Positions 48,540 through 57,997 are shown, numbered from the stretch's first letter. The stretch: 64,000 nucleotides of DNA from JBNKFV01 sp050289485 (GCA_050289485.1 JBNKFV010000004.1:87718-151717), one strand, 5' to 3'. Program-made: numbers and translations. The notes: generated by a model not told the origin, from the sequence alone.

Positions 48540-50882
48540 TTGAAAAAAAATGCCGAGTTAACGAATCCTGTAGCACCGGGTACGCCGAAGAGTGTCGTTA
48601 GTCGTGTGGTTCGCGAGGGCACCATAATAGGGCTGAGCCTCTTGTGCCTTTATCTGGTGCTGGCACTGGTCAGCTATAGCCCGGCAGATCCAGGTTGGTC
48701 GAGTACGGGTACGCGCAACGACATACAAAATACGGTGGGCGCGTCGGGCGCCTGGGTAGCCGACGTGTTGTTTTCCCTGCTGGGCTACATTGCTTACTCG
48801 CTGCCGCTGATTATAGTGCTCAAAGTATGGCAGGTTAACAAAGCCCGCCAGCAAGGGTTTGCCTGGGACGGTTTGGTATTCGGCCTGCGCCTGGTCGGCT
48901 TTTTGTTGATTCTTGTGGCCGGCTGTGGCCTGGCTTCGCTGAAATACGGCAACACCAGCGATGTACTGCCGTATTCCCATGGTGGAATTCTGGGCGTTTC
49001 GGTGGCCGAGGCTGTTGAGGCATCATTTAATTATGTCGGCGGCGTTTTGCTGCTCGGCGGTACCTTTCTGTTTGGGGTCACGATTTTCACCGACTTTTCC
49101 TGGCTAAATTTTATGCAGCGACTGGGGCGGTTTACGCTGTTATCGCTCGCCTATCTTGGCCAGAAAATGGCTGATAAAAAACGCGACCGCGAAGAGCAGC
49201 GGCGTGTGGTTGAAGTACAAAAGGCTAGAAAACAAGCGGTAGAAAAGCAGGTGAAAGAAGTGGCAGCCCGGGAGCCGGTGAAAATTGAGTCGCTGCCGAA
49301 AAAACCACAGGCGAGTGTTCGTGCAGTGAAAGAGAAACAGGCCTCTTTGTTTGATGGCCCGGTCGAGGGGGATTTGCCGCCTCTCAAACTGCTGGATGAA
49401 CCAAAAAAAGACAAGTCAAAAGGCTACTCGAAAGAATCCCTGGAGGCCTTGTCGCGCTTGCTGGAACTCAAGTTGAAAGACTTTGGTATTGTCGCCGAGG
49501 TGGTATCGGTACTGCCGGGTCCAGTGGTTACCCGCTTTGAAATTCAGCCTGCGGCAGGTGTGAAAGTCAGCCGTATTACCAATCTCGCAAAAGACCTTGC
49601 CCGGTCGCTGGCGGTTATCAGTGTGCGGGTGGTCGAGGTGATTCCAGGTAAGTCGGTCGTGGGCATCGAAATTCCCAACGAGCACCGTGAAATTGTGTAT
49701 TTAAGCGAGGTGCTGTCTTCACAAACTTACGAAACAGCGAAATCGTCGCTGACCATGGCACTGGGGCACGATATTTCTGGTGAGCCCGTGGTGGCGGATC
49801 TGGCAAAAATGCCACACTTGCTAGTGGCCGGTACAACCGGTTCGGGTAAGTCAGTTGGCGTTAATGTTATGTTGCTTAGTCTGTTGTATAAATCAACGCC
49901 AAAAGATGTACGGCTGATTATGGTCGACCCGAAAATGCTCGAGTTGTCTATCTACGAGGGCATTCCACACCTGCTGACACCGGTGATTACCGACATGAAC
50001 GATGCGGCCAATGGCTTGCGTTGGTGTGTAGGGGAGATGGAGCGGCGTTACAAGTTGATGGCGGCGCTGGGGGTCAGAAACCTTGCCGGTTACAACCGCA
50101 AGATTCGTGATGCCATCAAAGCCGGTGAGCCCATTAAAGACCCTTTATGGGTGCCTAGTGAGCACTACGAACCCGGGCATGAAGAAGCGCCCGCACCGGA
50201 CTTGGAGCCCTTGCCCGCCATCGTTGTGGTGATTGACGAATTTGCCGACATGATGATGATTGTGGGCAAAAAAGTAGAGCAGTTAATTGCCCGTATTGCG
50301 CAAAAAGCCCGGGCTGCGGGGATTCACTTGATTCTGGCAACACAGCGGCCCTCGGTTGATGTAATTACTGGCCTGATTAAAGCCAATGTGCCCACACGTA
50401 TTGCGTTCCAGGTGTCGTCGAAGATCGATTCGCGAACCATTCTTGATCAAGGTGGGGCAGAGCAGTTATTGGGACATGGCGACATGTTGTATCTGCCTCC
50501 GGGCACAGCGTTGCCCGTTCGTGTGCACGGTGCTTTTGTTGATGACCACGAAGTGCATAATGTGGTGGCTGACTGGAAACGTCGTGGGGAACCAGATTAT
50601 ATCGACGGCGTCGTAGATGACAGTACCAATTCCATTCCGGTACCGGGGCTGGCAACCGAGGGCGAAGATGGTAATGCGGAAGACAGCGACCCTCTATATG
50701 ACGAAGCGGTTGCCTTTGTTACCGACACTCGCAAAGCGTCTATTTCGTCGGTGCAGCGAAAATTACGCATTGGCTATAACCGGGCTGCGCGCTTGATTGA
50801 ATCGATGGAAGCTGCGGGGGTAGTGTCAGAAATGGCCAGCAATGGCAACCGTGAGGTACTGGCGCCACCACCGCCAAAATAA
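48540..50882 (+). CDS. ftsK: DNA translocase FtsK
   Basis: 780 aa from a TTG at 48540 (AAAGG about 9 nt upstream). The N-terminal region has about four transmembrane segments (residues about 27-190) anchoring it at the septum. A short charged linker of roughly 100 residues follows. The RecA-like motor has Walker A VAGTTGSGKSVGVNVM and Walker B VVVIDEFADMMMIVG, and the gamma winged helix at the end (VQRKLRIGYNRAARLIE) reads KOPS sites. It pumps chromosome ends and activates XerCD at dif. The linker is much shorter than in E. coli (1329 aa), as in pseudomonads. It is followed by lolA and rarA. Confidence 0.97.
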   Translation: MKKNAELTNPVAPGTPKSVVSRVVREGTIIGLSLLCLYLVLALVSYSPADPGWSSTGTRNDIQNTVGASGAWVADVLFSLLGYIAYSLPLIIVLKVWQVNKARQQGFAWDGLVFGLRLVGFLLILVAGCGLASLKYGNTSDVLPYSHGGILGVSVAEAVEASFNYVGGVLLLGGTFLFGVTIFTDFSWLNFMQRLGRFTLLSLAYLGQKMADKKRDREEQRRVVEVQKARKQAVEKQVKEVAAREPVKIESLPKKPQASVRAVKEKQASLFDGPVEGDLPPLKLLDEPKKDKSKGYSKESLEALSRLLELKLKDFGIVAEVVSVLPGPVVTRFEIQPAAGVKVSRITNLAKDLARSLAVISVRVVEVIPGKSVVGIEIPNEHREIVYLSEVLSSQTYETAKSSLTMALGHDISGEPVVADLAKMPHLLVAGTTGSGKSVGVNVMLLSLLYKSTPKDVRLIMVDPKMLELSIYEGIPHLLTPVITDMNDAANGLRWCVGEMERRYKLMAALGVRNLAGYNRKIRDAIKAGEPIKDPLWVPSEHYEPGHEEAPAPDLEPLPAIVVVIDEFADMMMIVGKKVEQLIARIAQKARAAGIHLILATQRPSVDVITGLIKANVPTRIAFQVSSKIDSRTILDQGGAEQLLGHGDMLYLPPGTALPVRVHGAFVDDHEVHNVVADWKRRGEPDYIDGVVDDSTNSIPVPGLATEGEDGNAEDSDPLYDEAVAFVTDTRKASISSVQRKLRIGYNRAARLIESMEAAGVVSEMASNGNREVLAPPPPK

Positions 50883-50903
50883 GGTTTTTGAGGAATTAAT
50901 AGT

Positions 50904-51536
50904 ATGTTTACCCGACTGATTCAGTTTTTGTTTGTACTAGGTGCGGCCTTACCTGTGCCTGGTTATGCCGATGCGGAAGACGCCGGTGAATTATCCTCAT
51001 TATTGAAGCGCGTCGACCGCCAAACCGGTGATTTTCGCCAAATGCTGATTGATCCAGAAGGGCAAACCACACAGTCGTCCATGGGTAAATTCGCCATCGA
51101 CCAGCCGGGTAAATTTCGGTGGCAAACCGAGGCTCCCTTCAACCAGCTACTGGTTTCCGATGGCAATACCTTATGGTTGTATGACCCGGATCTTGAGCAG
51201 GTTACCGTAAAACAGGTGGCCCCAGATGATCCCAGTAGTCCCATGAGTTTGTTGAGCGGGGCGCTCGACCAGCTGCAGGACGATTACAAGGTCGACCAAG
51301 TAAGCTCTGAAGGCGAGCGCACGGTCTACCGGCTAACACCGCTCACAAGCAACGATTACTTTGCCCGCGTGACCTTGGTGTTCGTGGCTGCCCAGTTGCG
51401 TGAAATGCTGATTCAAGATCTGACCGGCAACATTAATCAAATCCGGTTCAGTGGGATTAGCCAGCCAGATAACCTCTCAACCGACCTGTTCTCTTTCCAG
51501 GCCCCGGCCGGTACGGATGTTATCGTTGATGGCTGA
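50904..51536 (+). CDS. lolA: Outer-membrane lipoprotein carrier protein LolA
   Basis: 210 aa with a Sec signal peptide (MFTRLIQFLFVLGAALPVPGYA). The mature part has the LolA pattern: GDFRQMLIDPEGQ, SSMGKFAIDQPGKFRWQTEAPFNQLL, WLYDPDLEQVTVKQV and a C-terminal PAGTDVIVDG. It shuttles lipoproteins through the periplasm from LolCDE to LolB, which matters for the lipoproteins encoded here. The gene is 21 bp downstream of ftsK and overlaps rarA by 8 bp, a standard ftsK-lolA-rarA operon. Confidence 0.95.
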   Translation: MFTRLIQFLFVLGAALPVPGYADAEDAGELSSLLKRVDRQTGDFRQMLIDPEGQTTQSSMGKFAIDQPGKFRWQTEAPFNQLLVSDGNTLWLYDPDLEQVTVKQVAPDDPSSPMSLLSGALDQLQDDYKVDQVSSEGERTVYRLTPLTSNDYFARVTLVFVAAQLREMLIQDLTGNINQIRFSGISQPDNLSTDLFSFQAPAGTDVIVDG

Positions 51537-52866
51537 TTTATTTGCCACCGCGCCTTATGAGCCACTTGCAGCACGTATGCGCCCGCGCAATCTTGATGAA
51601 TATATCGGGCAGGAGCACGTGCTGGGCCCTGGCAAGCCGCTGCGGCAGGCGATAGAGCTGGGAGCCCTGCACTCCATGATTTTTTGGGGGCCGCCTGGCG
51701 TGGGGAAAACTTCACTGGCAAAGATGCTGGCCGAACTTATCGACGCCCGCTTTGAAACCCTTTCGGCAGTACTTGCCGGTGTGAAAGATATTCGCGCTGC
51801 AGTAGCGGTGGCCGAGCAGGAGCGCTGCAGCACCGGTCGCAAAACTATTTTGTTTGTTGACGAAGTGCATCGCTTTAACAAAGCCCAGCAAGATGCCTTT
51901 CTGCCATATGTTGAAAACGGTACCTTGATATTCATTGGGGCAACCACGGAAAACCCATCGTTTGAGTTAAACAATGCCCTTTTGTCTCGGGCACGGGTTT
52001 ATCTGCTCAAATCGCTCTCGGATGAGCAGCTCATACAGTTGGTTGACCAGGCATTGCAGGATACGCAGCGTGGCCTTGGACAGTTGTCGATAGCACTGGA
52101 AGAGGGCGTTGCTGAACTGTTGGCCAAGGCCGCCGATGGTGATGCCCGCAGAGCGCTCAATCTGCTCGAAATCGCTACCGACCTGCTGCCTGTCGATGGC
52201 TCTGCGAAGGTGCTGACACAAGCTATAGTGCAAGAAACACTGGCTCACGATGTAAGGCGCTTTGATAAAGGTGGCGATTTATTTTACGAACAAATTTCCG
52301 CCTTGCATAAAGCGGTTCGTGGATCGTCGCCCGACGCTGCACTTTACTGGATGTGTCGGATGTTGGACGGAGGCTGCGATCCAATATATATTGCCCGCCG
52401 CGTGGTAAGGATGGCGTCGGAAGATATTGGTAATGCCGACCCGCGTGCTTTGCAGTTGGCTCTGAATGCATGGGATGTGCAAGAGCGGTTGGGTTCGCCC
52501 GAGGGTGAACTCACCTTGGCGCAGGCCGTGGTGTACTTAGCGGCGGCACCAAAAAGTAATGCCGTGTATAATGCCTACAATCAGGTCATGAAAGATGTTC
52601 GCAGCTTGCCCGGTTATGATGTGCCAGTGCATTTACGCAATGCACCCACCAGCCTGATGAAAGACTTGGACTACGGCGCTGAGTATCGATACGCACATGA
52701 CGAGCCTGATGCGTTTGCAGCGGGAGAAAACTATATGCCCGAAGCATTGGCAACGCGGGAATATTATCACCCGGTGCCACGTGGGTTAGAAATTAAAGTG
52801 TCTGAAAAACTCGCGCACCTGAAGTCGTTGAATCAGCAAAGCCCGAACAAGCGCTACGTTAAGTAG
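51529..52866 (+). CDS. rarA: Replication-associated recombination protein RarA (MgsA)
   Basis: 445 aa from the ATG at 51529, overlapping the lolA stop; RarA of E. coli is 447 aa. It is an AAA+ protein with RPRNLDEYIGQEHVLG, Walker A FWGPPGVGKTSLAKML, Walker B ILFVDEVHRFNKAQQDAFLP, sensor 1 IFIGATTENPSFELN and the C-terminal tetramerisation domain (RMASEDIGNADPRAL, YLAAAPKSNAVY). It acts at stalled replication forks with SSB and RecA. A 62-bp gap precedes crcB; no terminator is visible, so transcription may continue. Confidence 0.97.
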   Translation: MADLFATAPYEPLAARMRPRNLDEYIGQEHVLGPGKPLRQAIELGALHSMIFWGPPGVGKTSLAKMLAELIDARFETLSAVLAGVKDIRAAVAVAEQERCSTGRKTILFVDEVHRFNKAQQDAFLPYVENGTLIFIGATTENPSFELNNALLSRARVYLLKSLSDEQLIQLVDQALQDTQRGLGQLSIALEEGVAELLAKAADGDARRALNLLEIATDLLPVDGSAKVLTQAIVQETLAHDVRRFDKGGDLFYEQISALHKAVRGSSPDAALYWMCRMLDGGCDPIYIARRVVRMASEDIGNADPRALQLALNAWDVQERLGSPEGELTLAQAVVYLAAAPKSNAVYNAYNQVMKDVRSLPGYDVPVHLRNAPTSLMKDLDYGAEYRYAHDEPDAFAAGENYMPEALATREYYHPVPRGLEIKVSEKLAHLKSLNQQSPNKRYVK

Positions 52867-52928
52867 TGGTGGCGTTCGGTAATTATCACGGTTAAATAAT
52901 ATTAGTAGGACATCATAGGAGCTAAGGC

Positions 52929-53303
52929 ATGCATTGGTTGGCTGTCGCTATGGGCGGCGCGTTTGGAGCCATGGCCCGTTACGGGGTTACAACCTATCTG
53001 TTTCCCCTGTCGCCGGGGCGTTTTCCCCTGGGAACCCTGGTAGCCAATGTGGTGGGTTCACTGCTGATTGGTATCTGTTACATTCTGGTAGTGGAAAAAC
53101 TGCTGATTAACGACTACTGGCGGCATGTGCTGATGGTGGGCTTTCTCGGCGCGTTTACCACATTTTCAACCTTTGCTCTGGAAACTGTGGGCTTGTGGCA
53201 AAGTGGTCAGCATGGTCTGGCGCTGTTGTATATTACACTCTCGGTAATGTTGTGTTTGTTCTTTGTATGGGGCGGAGCAACGGTTACTCTTAAATTTTTT
53301 TAG
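52929..53303 (+). CDS. crcB: Fluoride channel CrcB (Fluc)
   Basis: 124 aa with four transmembrane helices. The diagnostic blocks are GGAFGAMARYGVTTYLF, PLGTLVANVVGSLLIG and GFLGAFTTFSTFALE, including the phenylalanines and asparagine that line the Fluc pore. It works as an antiparallel dimer exporting fluoride. A GGAG binding site lies before the ATG. The upstream gap is only 62 bp and too short for a fluoride riboswitch, so expression probably follows the ftsK-lolA-rarA unit. serS follows after 22 bp. Confidence 0.95.
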   Translation: MHWLAVAMGGAFGAMARYGVTTYLFPLSPGRFPLGTLVANVVGSLLIGICYILVVEKLLINDYWRHVLMVGFLGAFTTFSTFALETVGLWQSGQHGLALLYITLSVMLCLFFVWGGATVTLKFF

Positions 53304-53325
53304 TCTGTCAAAAAATAGTGAATGT

Positions 53326-54609
53326 ATGTTAGACGCAAAAACGGTTAGAACAAATCCCGAATCTTTGGTTGCTGCATTGGCCAAAAAAGGTTACCAACTG
53401 GATGTTGAAAAAATTAAAGCGCTTGAGCTAAAGCGTCGTGATATTCAGATTAAAACTGAAAATTTACAGCAGGAACGCAACAGCCGTTCAAAAAATATTG
53501 GTAAAGCGAAAGCTGCCGGTGAAGATATTGCACCGTTGTTGGCAGAAGTGGAAACCCTCAAGCAGGGCCTGGTGGCTGCCGAACAAGAGCTCAACAGTGT
53601 GCAGGCTGAACTTGATCAGCTATTGGCAGAAATTCCCAATGTGCCGGTTGATGAAGTACCCGAAGGTAAAAGCGAAGACGACAACGTAGAAATTCGTCGT
53701 TGGGGTGAACCAAAGCCCTTTACGTTTGAAGTGCAGGATCATGTTGACCTGGGTTCCAAGCTCGGCCAGCTCGACTTCGATGCGGCGGCTAAATTAACTG
53801 GCTCACGCTTTGCGGTGATGAAAGGGCAGGTAGCACGCCTACACCGTGCGTTGATTCAATTTATGCTCAATACCCATATTAATGAGCATGGCTATAATGA
53901 AATTTACGTGCCCTATATAGTGAACAAAGACTCTTTGTTTGGTACCGGCCAGTTGCCCAAGTTTGAAGATGATTTATTCAAACTGACAGACGATCGCGAA
54001 TTTTATTTGATTCCCACCGCCGAAGTGCCTGTTACCAATATATTGCGTGACGAAATTTTTGATAAAGCCGATGCCCTGCCGTTGAAATTTGTATGCCATA
54101 CGCCTTGTTTTCGCAGTGAAGCCGGTGCTTATGGTCGCGACACCCGCGGCATGATTCGTCAGCATCAGTTTGAAAAAGTTGAGCTGGTACAGTTTGTGAG
54201 ACCTGGCGATGCGCATGCTGGGCTGGAAAGCTTAACCGGCCATGCGGAGGCCATCTTGCAAAAGCTTGGCCTGCCTTATCGCACTGTTATTTTGTGTGGT
54301 GGCGATTTGGGTTTCTCCTCAGAAAAAACCTACGACATTGAAGTGTGGCTACCCTCGCAGGAAAAATACCGCGAAATTTCTTCATGCAGCAGTTTTGGTG
54401 ATTTTCAGGCCCGCCGCATGAAGGCGCGTTACCGCAATCCGGAAACCGGTAAGCCTGAACTACTGCATACTCTCAATGGTTCTGGCTTGGCGGTAGGGCG
54501 TACTCTGATCGCTATTCTTGAAAATTATCAGCAGGAAGATGGCAGTGTGATCGTGCCAGAGGTATTGCTACCTTACATGGGTGGTGTTGAACGTATCACC
54601 ACAGCTTAA
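53326..54609 (+). CDS. serS: Seryl-tRNA synthetase
   Basis: 427 aa from the ATG at 53326 (MLDAKTVRTNPESLVAALAK); a start further upstream would run into crcB. The N-terminal coiled coil (about residues 30-100, LKRRDIQIKTENLQQERNSR) binds the long variable arm of tRNA-Ser. Class II motif 2 is CFRSEAGAYGRDTRGMIRQH and motif 3 is NGSGLAVGRTLIAILENYQQ. It charges tRNA-Ser and, with SelA, supports selenocysteine where present. It lies between crcB and cysG as in Pseudomonas and ends in a strong hairpin terminator. Confidence 0.98.
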   Translation: MLDAKTVRTNPESLVAALAKKGYQLDVEKIKALELKRRDIQIKTENLQQERNSRSKNIGKAKAAGEDIAPLLAEVETLKQGLVAAEQELNSVQAELDQLLAEIPNVPVDEVPEGKSEDDNVEIRRWGEPKPFTFEVQDHVDLGSKLGQLDFDAAAKLTGSRFAVMKGQVARLHRALIQFMLNTHINEHGYNEIYVPYIVNKDSLFGTGQLPKFEDDLFKLTDDREFYLIPTAEVPVTNILRDEIFDKADALPLKFVCHTPCFRSEAGAYGRDTRGMIRQHQFEKVELVQFVRPGDAHAGLESLTGHAEAILQKLGLPYRTVILCGGDLGFSSEKTYDIEVWLPSQEKYREISSCSSFGDFQARRMKARYRNPETGKPELLHTLNGSGLAVGRTLIAILENYQQEDGSVIVPEVLLPYMGGVERITTA

Positions 54610-54626
54610 GGCTTCTTCTTTCAACG

Positions 54627-54654
54627 AAACCTCGCCCAGTCTGGGCGAGGTTTT
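54627..54654 (+). terminator. Rho-independent terminator after serS
   Basis: AAACCTCGCCCA-GTC-TGGGCGAGGTTT, 12 bp, followed by T; just 20 bp before the cysG start. Confidence 0.88.
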
Positions 54655-54674
54655 GATACTGTGTGGAGCTGCCT

Positions 54675-56057
54675 ATGCAGTATTTTCCCTTCTTTTTCGA
54701 TTTAAAAAATCAATACGTACTGATTGTGGGCGGCGGCAGCATTGCGACACGCAAAGCGCGATTGTTGGCAAAAAGCAGTGCCCGCCTCAAGGTTGTTGCA
54801 CCGTCGGTGTCTGAAGAGCTTCGTGGTTTAATTACCGAAAGTAACGGCGAGTGTTTTTTACGCCCTTACGACGCTACGGATATCGACGGCTGCCGTTTGG
54901 TGGTGGCGGCTACTGATATACGCTCATTAAATGAACAGGTTTCACGAGACGCAAAAGCGGTAGGCTTGCCAGTGAACGTGGTGGATAACCCGGATTTATG
55001 CACCATTATTTTCCCTGCCATTGTTGATCGTGATCCACTCACTATTGCTATTACCAGCAGCGGGCAGGCGCCAGTGCTGGCCCGAATGGTGCGGGCTAAG
55101 ATAGAGCGTTTGATTCCTGAAAGTTACGGATTGCTCGCGCAGTTTGCCAGCAACTTGCGTGAGCGTATCAAACAAAAACTCACGGATAACACCGTGCGTA
55201 TGCGTTTTTGGGAAAACCTCTTGGATAGCTCCGTGGCAGAAATGGCCATGAAGGGCCAGCAAGACGAGGCAACCCAAGCTGCCTTGGCCTTACTTGATGG
55301 CACTGAGAGTGATAAGAAACAGGGTGAAGTGTATCTGGTAGGAGGTGGCCCTGGTGATCCGGGGTTGCTCACACTGCGAGCCTTGCAGCTGATGCAGCAG
55401 GCAGATGTTGTGCTCTACGACCGGCTGGTTTCTGAGCCGGTATTGAACCTGGTGCGCCGCGACGCAGACCGTATTTACGTAGGCAAACGTCGCAGTGAAC
55501 ACGCTGTACCGCAGCCAGAAATTAACCAGTTACTGGTAGGCCTGGCCCAACAAGGTAAGCGGGTATTACGCTTAAAAGGCGGCGACCCATTTATTTTTGG
55601 CCGCGGCGGCGAAGAAATTGAGTTGTTGGCCCAGAATCATATTCCGTTTCAGGTAGTGCCAGGTATTACTGCTGCCTCGGGCTGCGCCGCTTATGCCGGT
55701 ATTCCCCTTACGCACCGTGATTACTCGCAATCGGTACGGTTTATTACCGGGCACTCAAAGGCCGATTCTACCAACCTCAATTGGCCGGAGCTGGCCATGC
55801 CAGACCAGACGCTGGTGTTTTATATGGGCCTGGCTGGGCTACACGAGATTTGCCAAAACTTGATACGTAATGGCCGCTTACCCGATACGCCTGCGGCGTT
55901 GGTGGAAAAGGGCACTACACCTAATCAACGGGTACTCATCAGTACGTTAGCGGAATTACCGGGCAAGGTAGTGGAGGAGGGTGCTAGCGCGCCAACGCTG
56001 CTGATTATTGGTGAGGTTGTTAAATTGCACTCAATGTTGTCTTGGTATAAGGGATAA
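54675..56057 (+). CDS. cysG: Siroheme synthase CysG (trifunctional)
   Basis: 460 aa from the ATG at 54675, with GGAG upstream. The N-terminal half is the NAD-dependent precorrin-2 dehydrogenase/ferrochelatase (LIVGGGSIATRKARLLAKS; TSSGQAPVLARMVRAKIE). The C-terminal half (from about residue 215) is uroporphyrinogen-III methyltransferase: YLVGGGPGDPGLLTLRAL, RLKGGDPFIFGRGGEEIE, VVPGITAASGCAAYAGIPLT and YMGL. The product, sirohaem, is the cofactor of sulfite and nitrite reductases, linking it to the CysH and CysB genes in this window. Its own leader after the serS terminator is only 20 bp, so read-through is likely. Confidence 0.97.
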   Translation: MQYFPFFFDLKNQYVLIVGGGSIATRKARLLAKSSARLKVVAPSVSEELRGLITESNGECFLRPYDATDIDGCRLVVAATDIRSLNEQVSRDAKAVGLPVNVVDNPDLCTIIFPAIVDRDPLTIAITSSGQAPVLARMVRAKIERLIPESYGLLAQFASNLRERIKQKLTDNTVRMRFWENLLDSSVAEMAMKGQQDEATQAALALLDGTESDKKQGEVYLVGGGPGDPGLLTLRALQLMQQADVVLYDRLVSEPVLNLVRRDADRIYVGKRRSEHAVPQPEINQLLVGLAQQGKRVLRLKGGDPFIFGRGGEEIELLAQNHIPFQVVPGITAASGCAAYAGIPLTHRDYSQSVRFITGHSKADSTNLNWPELAMPDQTLVFYMGLAGLHEICQNLIRNGRLPDTPAALVEKGTTPNQRVLISTLAELPGKVVEEGASAPTLLIIGEVVKLHSMLSWYKG

Positions 56058-56181
56058 AAATAGGATAAATATCATTATTTGCTGATTTTTTGCTCAAGCT
56101 GCTAGAAAAAGCGTCGATATTAAGCGTATAAACGTTTTAAGTTACACGCATTAGGTGGTGAACAAGCAAGCAGGTGGTGAA

Positions 56182-56427
56182 ATGGTTAATTCAGTTGGCC
56201 CTACGATGCCAGTAGCGCCGTCTCGGCAGGTTAAACGGAAGTCTGATGCCAATACGGCAGAAATGCCAATGACTGAGGGCACTGACAGTCAGCAACGGAC
56301 AATGGTATTCGATCGGCGCAAAGGTGGTGACCGCCGTCGTAAAAGGCGTGCTCCCTTTCTCGATCTACGCACCGGTGGCGACCGTCGCCGCGATTCTGAC
56401 TATCCTTCCGTTGATATTGATGTTTAA
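56182..56427 (+). CDS. Small arginine-rich protein with twin GGDRRR motifs
   Basis: 81 aa from the ATG at 56182, just after AGGTGG; in-frame GTG codons at 56155 and 56158 are less likely starts. The N-terminal 45 residues look disordered. The C-terminal half has two copies of a GGDRRR motif (DRRKGGDRRRKRR and DLRTGGDRRRDSDY), then an acidic end SVDIDV. I do not recognise a family. The basic motif pair suggests nucleic acid or acidic protein binding, but nothing shows this directly. It stands alone between cysG and gor. Confidence 0.7.
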   Translation: MVNSVGPTMPVAPSRQVKRKSDANTAEMPMTEGTDSQQRTMVFDRRKGGDRRRKRRAPFLDLRTGGDRRRDSDYPSVDIDV

Positions 56428-56474
56428 GCAATGGCATAGTGTCGCCCCAATAATTGATTGATTTATTACGCACC

Positions 56475-56559
56475 TATTAACCCGAATTGGTCTGCGGCCA
56501 ATGGCGGCGTGTTCATGCGCAGCTTATTAACCCGACCATGATTCTTGCCGGGTTAATAA
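56475..56559. repeat. Three TTAACCCG elements upstream of gor
   Basis: TATTAACCCG at 56475-56484, TTATTAACCCG at 56524-56534 and its inverse CGGGTTAATAA at 56549-56559. The last two form an 11-bp inverted repeat with a 14-nt centre. The core matches the perfect palindrome at 705-738 and the half element at 11007-11018. Confidence 0.55.
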
Positions 56560-56591
56560 TGTGCGAAACAGGTGCGAAAAAAGGGGTGAGC

Positions 56592-57959
56592 GTGAGCACA
56601 TTTGATTACGATTTATTTGTTATTGGCGCCGGATCCGGTGGCGTTAGGGCCAGTCGTATTGCATCACAGCTGGGTGCCAAGGTGGCTGTTGCGGAGGATA
56701 TGTTTCTGGGCGGCACCTGTGTCAACGTAGGTTGTGTGCCAAAAAAATTATTCGTTTATGGCGCAGGTTTCCATGAAGAGTTTGAAGCCGCCAAGGGCTA
56801 CGGTTGGCAAGTGGGCGAAGCCAGTTTTCATTGGCCCACCTTGCGTGATAACAAAAGTAAAGAAATTGAACGCTTAAACGGCGTATACGAACGCATTCTT
56901 ACCAATGCAGGTGTTGAGATCATTCGTGGTCGCGCAACCATTAAAGGGCCAAACTGTGTTGCAGTAGGCGCCCAAGAATACACTGCTGAGCGTATTTTGG
57001 TAGCGGTGGGTGGTTGGCCGTTTATCCCTGACTTTGAAGGCTCTGAGCACGTCATCGATTCCAATGATGCCTTTTATCTCGACGAGTTTCCCAAGCGGGT
57101 GGTTGTGGTTGGCGGTGGCTATATAGCGGTCGAGTTCGCGGGTATTTTCAATGGCCTTGGTGCGGATACCTCGCTGGTGTATCGCGGCGAGCAGATTTTG
57201 CGCGGTTTTGATGACGATGTGCGTAATTTTCTCGCCGAGCAGATTGTGACTAAGGGTATTAATCTGCGCGTTAACAGCGACATCAATAAAATTGTAAAAC
57301 GGGCTAACGGCGAGCTTGAAGTGCATTTTACCGACGGCAGCATAGCCCCGGCCGATTGTGTGATGTATGCCACCGGGCGTCGACCGAAAACAGACAACCT
57401 TGGGCTGGAAAACACTCAGGTTAAACTCAGTGCCAATGGTGCTGTTTGCGTGAACGATGCTTTTCAAACCAACGAGCCATCAATTTATGCAGTAGGTGAT
57501 GTGATCGACCGTGTGGCCTTAACCCCTGTTGCCCTGGCTGAGGGTATGGCCTTGGCTAAGCATCTTTATGGCGGCGTACCGATCGCAGTGAGTTACGCCG
57601 ATATTCCGACAGCAGTATTTTCGCAGCCCAATGTGGGAACGGTAGGCCTCAGCGAAGCGCAAGCATTGGAGCAATACCCTGAGGTAGAGGTCTACACCTC
57701 GTCATTCACCCATTTGAAACATACCCTTAGTGGTTTGCCAGAGCGCACCTTTATGAAACTGTTGGTGGATGCAACCAGCGATAAAGTAGTGGGTTGCCAT
57801 ATGGTAGGGCACGACGCGGGCGAAATTGTCCAGGGGATTGCCATCGCCATGAAAGCGGGCGCTACCAAGGCTATTTTCGACCAGACCATCGGTGTGCACC
57901 CAAGTGCCGCTGAAGAGTTTGTTACCATGCGCGAGCCTGCTCGAATTGTTAAGCGCTAA
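56592..57959 (+). CDS. gor: Glutathione-disulfide reductase
   Basis: 455 aa from a GTG at 56592; AAGGGG lies 5 nt upstream, and a longer in-frame reading would cross the TTAACCCG repeats. It has the FAD site DLFVIGAGSGGVRASRIA, the redox disulfide GGTCVNVGCVPKKL, the NADPH site VVVGGGYIAVEFAG and the catalytic C-terminal GVHPSAAEEFV with the proton-relay His-Glu. The overall pattern is the glutathione reductase branch of pyridine nucleotide-disulfide oxidoreductases. It maintains reduced glutathione in the cytoplasm. A weak hairpin follows at 57979-57997. Confidence 0.95.
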   Translation: MSTFDYDLFVIGAGSGGVRASRIASQLGAKVAVAEDMFLGGTCVNVGCVPKKLFVYGAGFHEEFEAAKGYGWQVGEASFHWPTLRDNKSKEIERLNGVYERILTNAGVEIIRGRATIKGPNCVAVGAQEYTAERILVAVGGWPFIPDFEGSEHVIDSNDAFYLDEFPKRVVVVGGGYIAVEFAGIFNGLGADTSLVYRGEQILRGFDDDVRNFLAEQIVTKGINLRVNSDINKIVKRANGELEVHFTDGSIAPADCVMYATGRRPKTDNLGLENTQVKLSANGAVCVNDAFQTNEPSIYAVGDVIDRVALTPVALAEGMALAKHLYGGVPIAVSYADIPTAVFSQPNVGTVGLSEAQALEQYPEVEVYTSSFTHLKHTLSGLPERTFMKLLVDATSDKVVGCHMVGHDAGEIVQGIAIAMKAGATKAIFDQTIGVHPSAAEEFVTMREPARIVKR

Positions 57960-57978
57960 GGGCGGTTAACACTTTCTG

Positions 57979-57997
57979 GCCCCAGCTCAGCTGGGGC
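57979..57997 (+). terminator. Probable terminator after gor
   Basis: GCCCCAG-CTCAG-CTGGGGC stem followed by TCTGTTTTA; moderate. Confidence 0.6.

Noticed and set aside
52867..52928. Fluoride riboswitch before crcB
   Set aside because: The gap is only 62 bp, contains a normal ribosome binding site and shows no riboswitch-like pairing.
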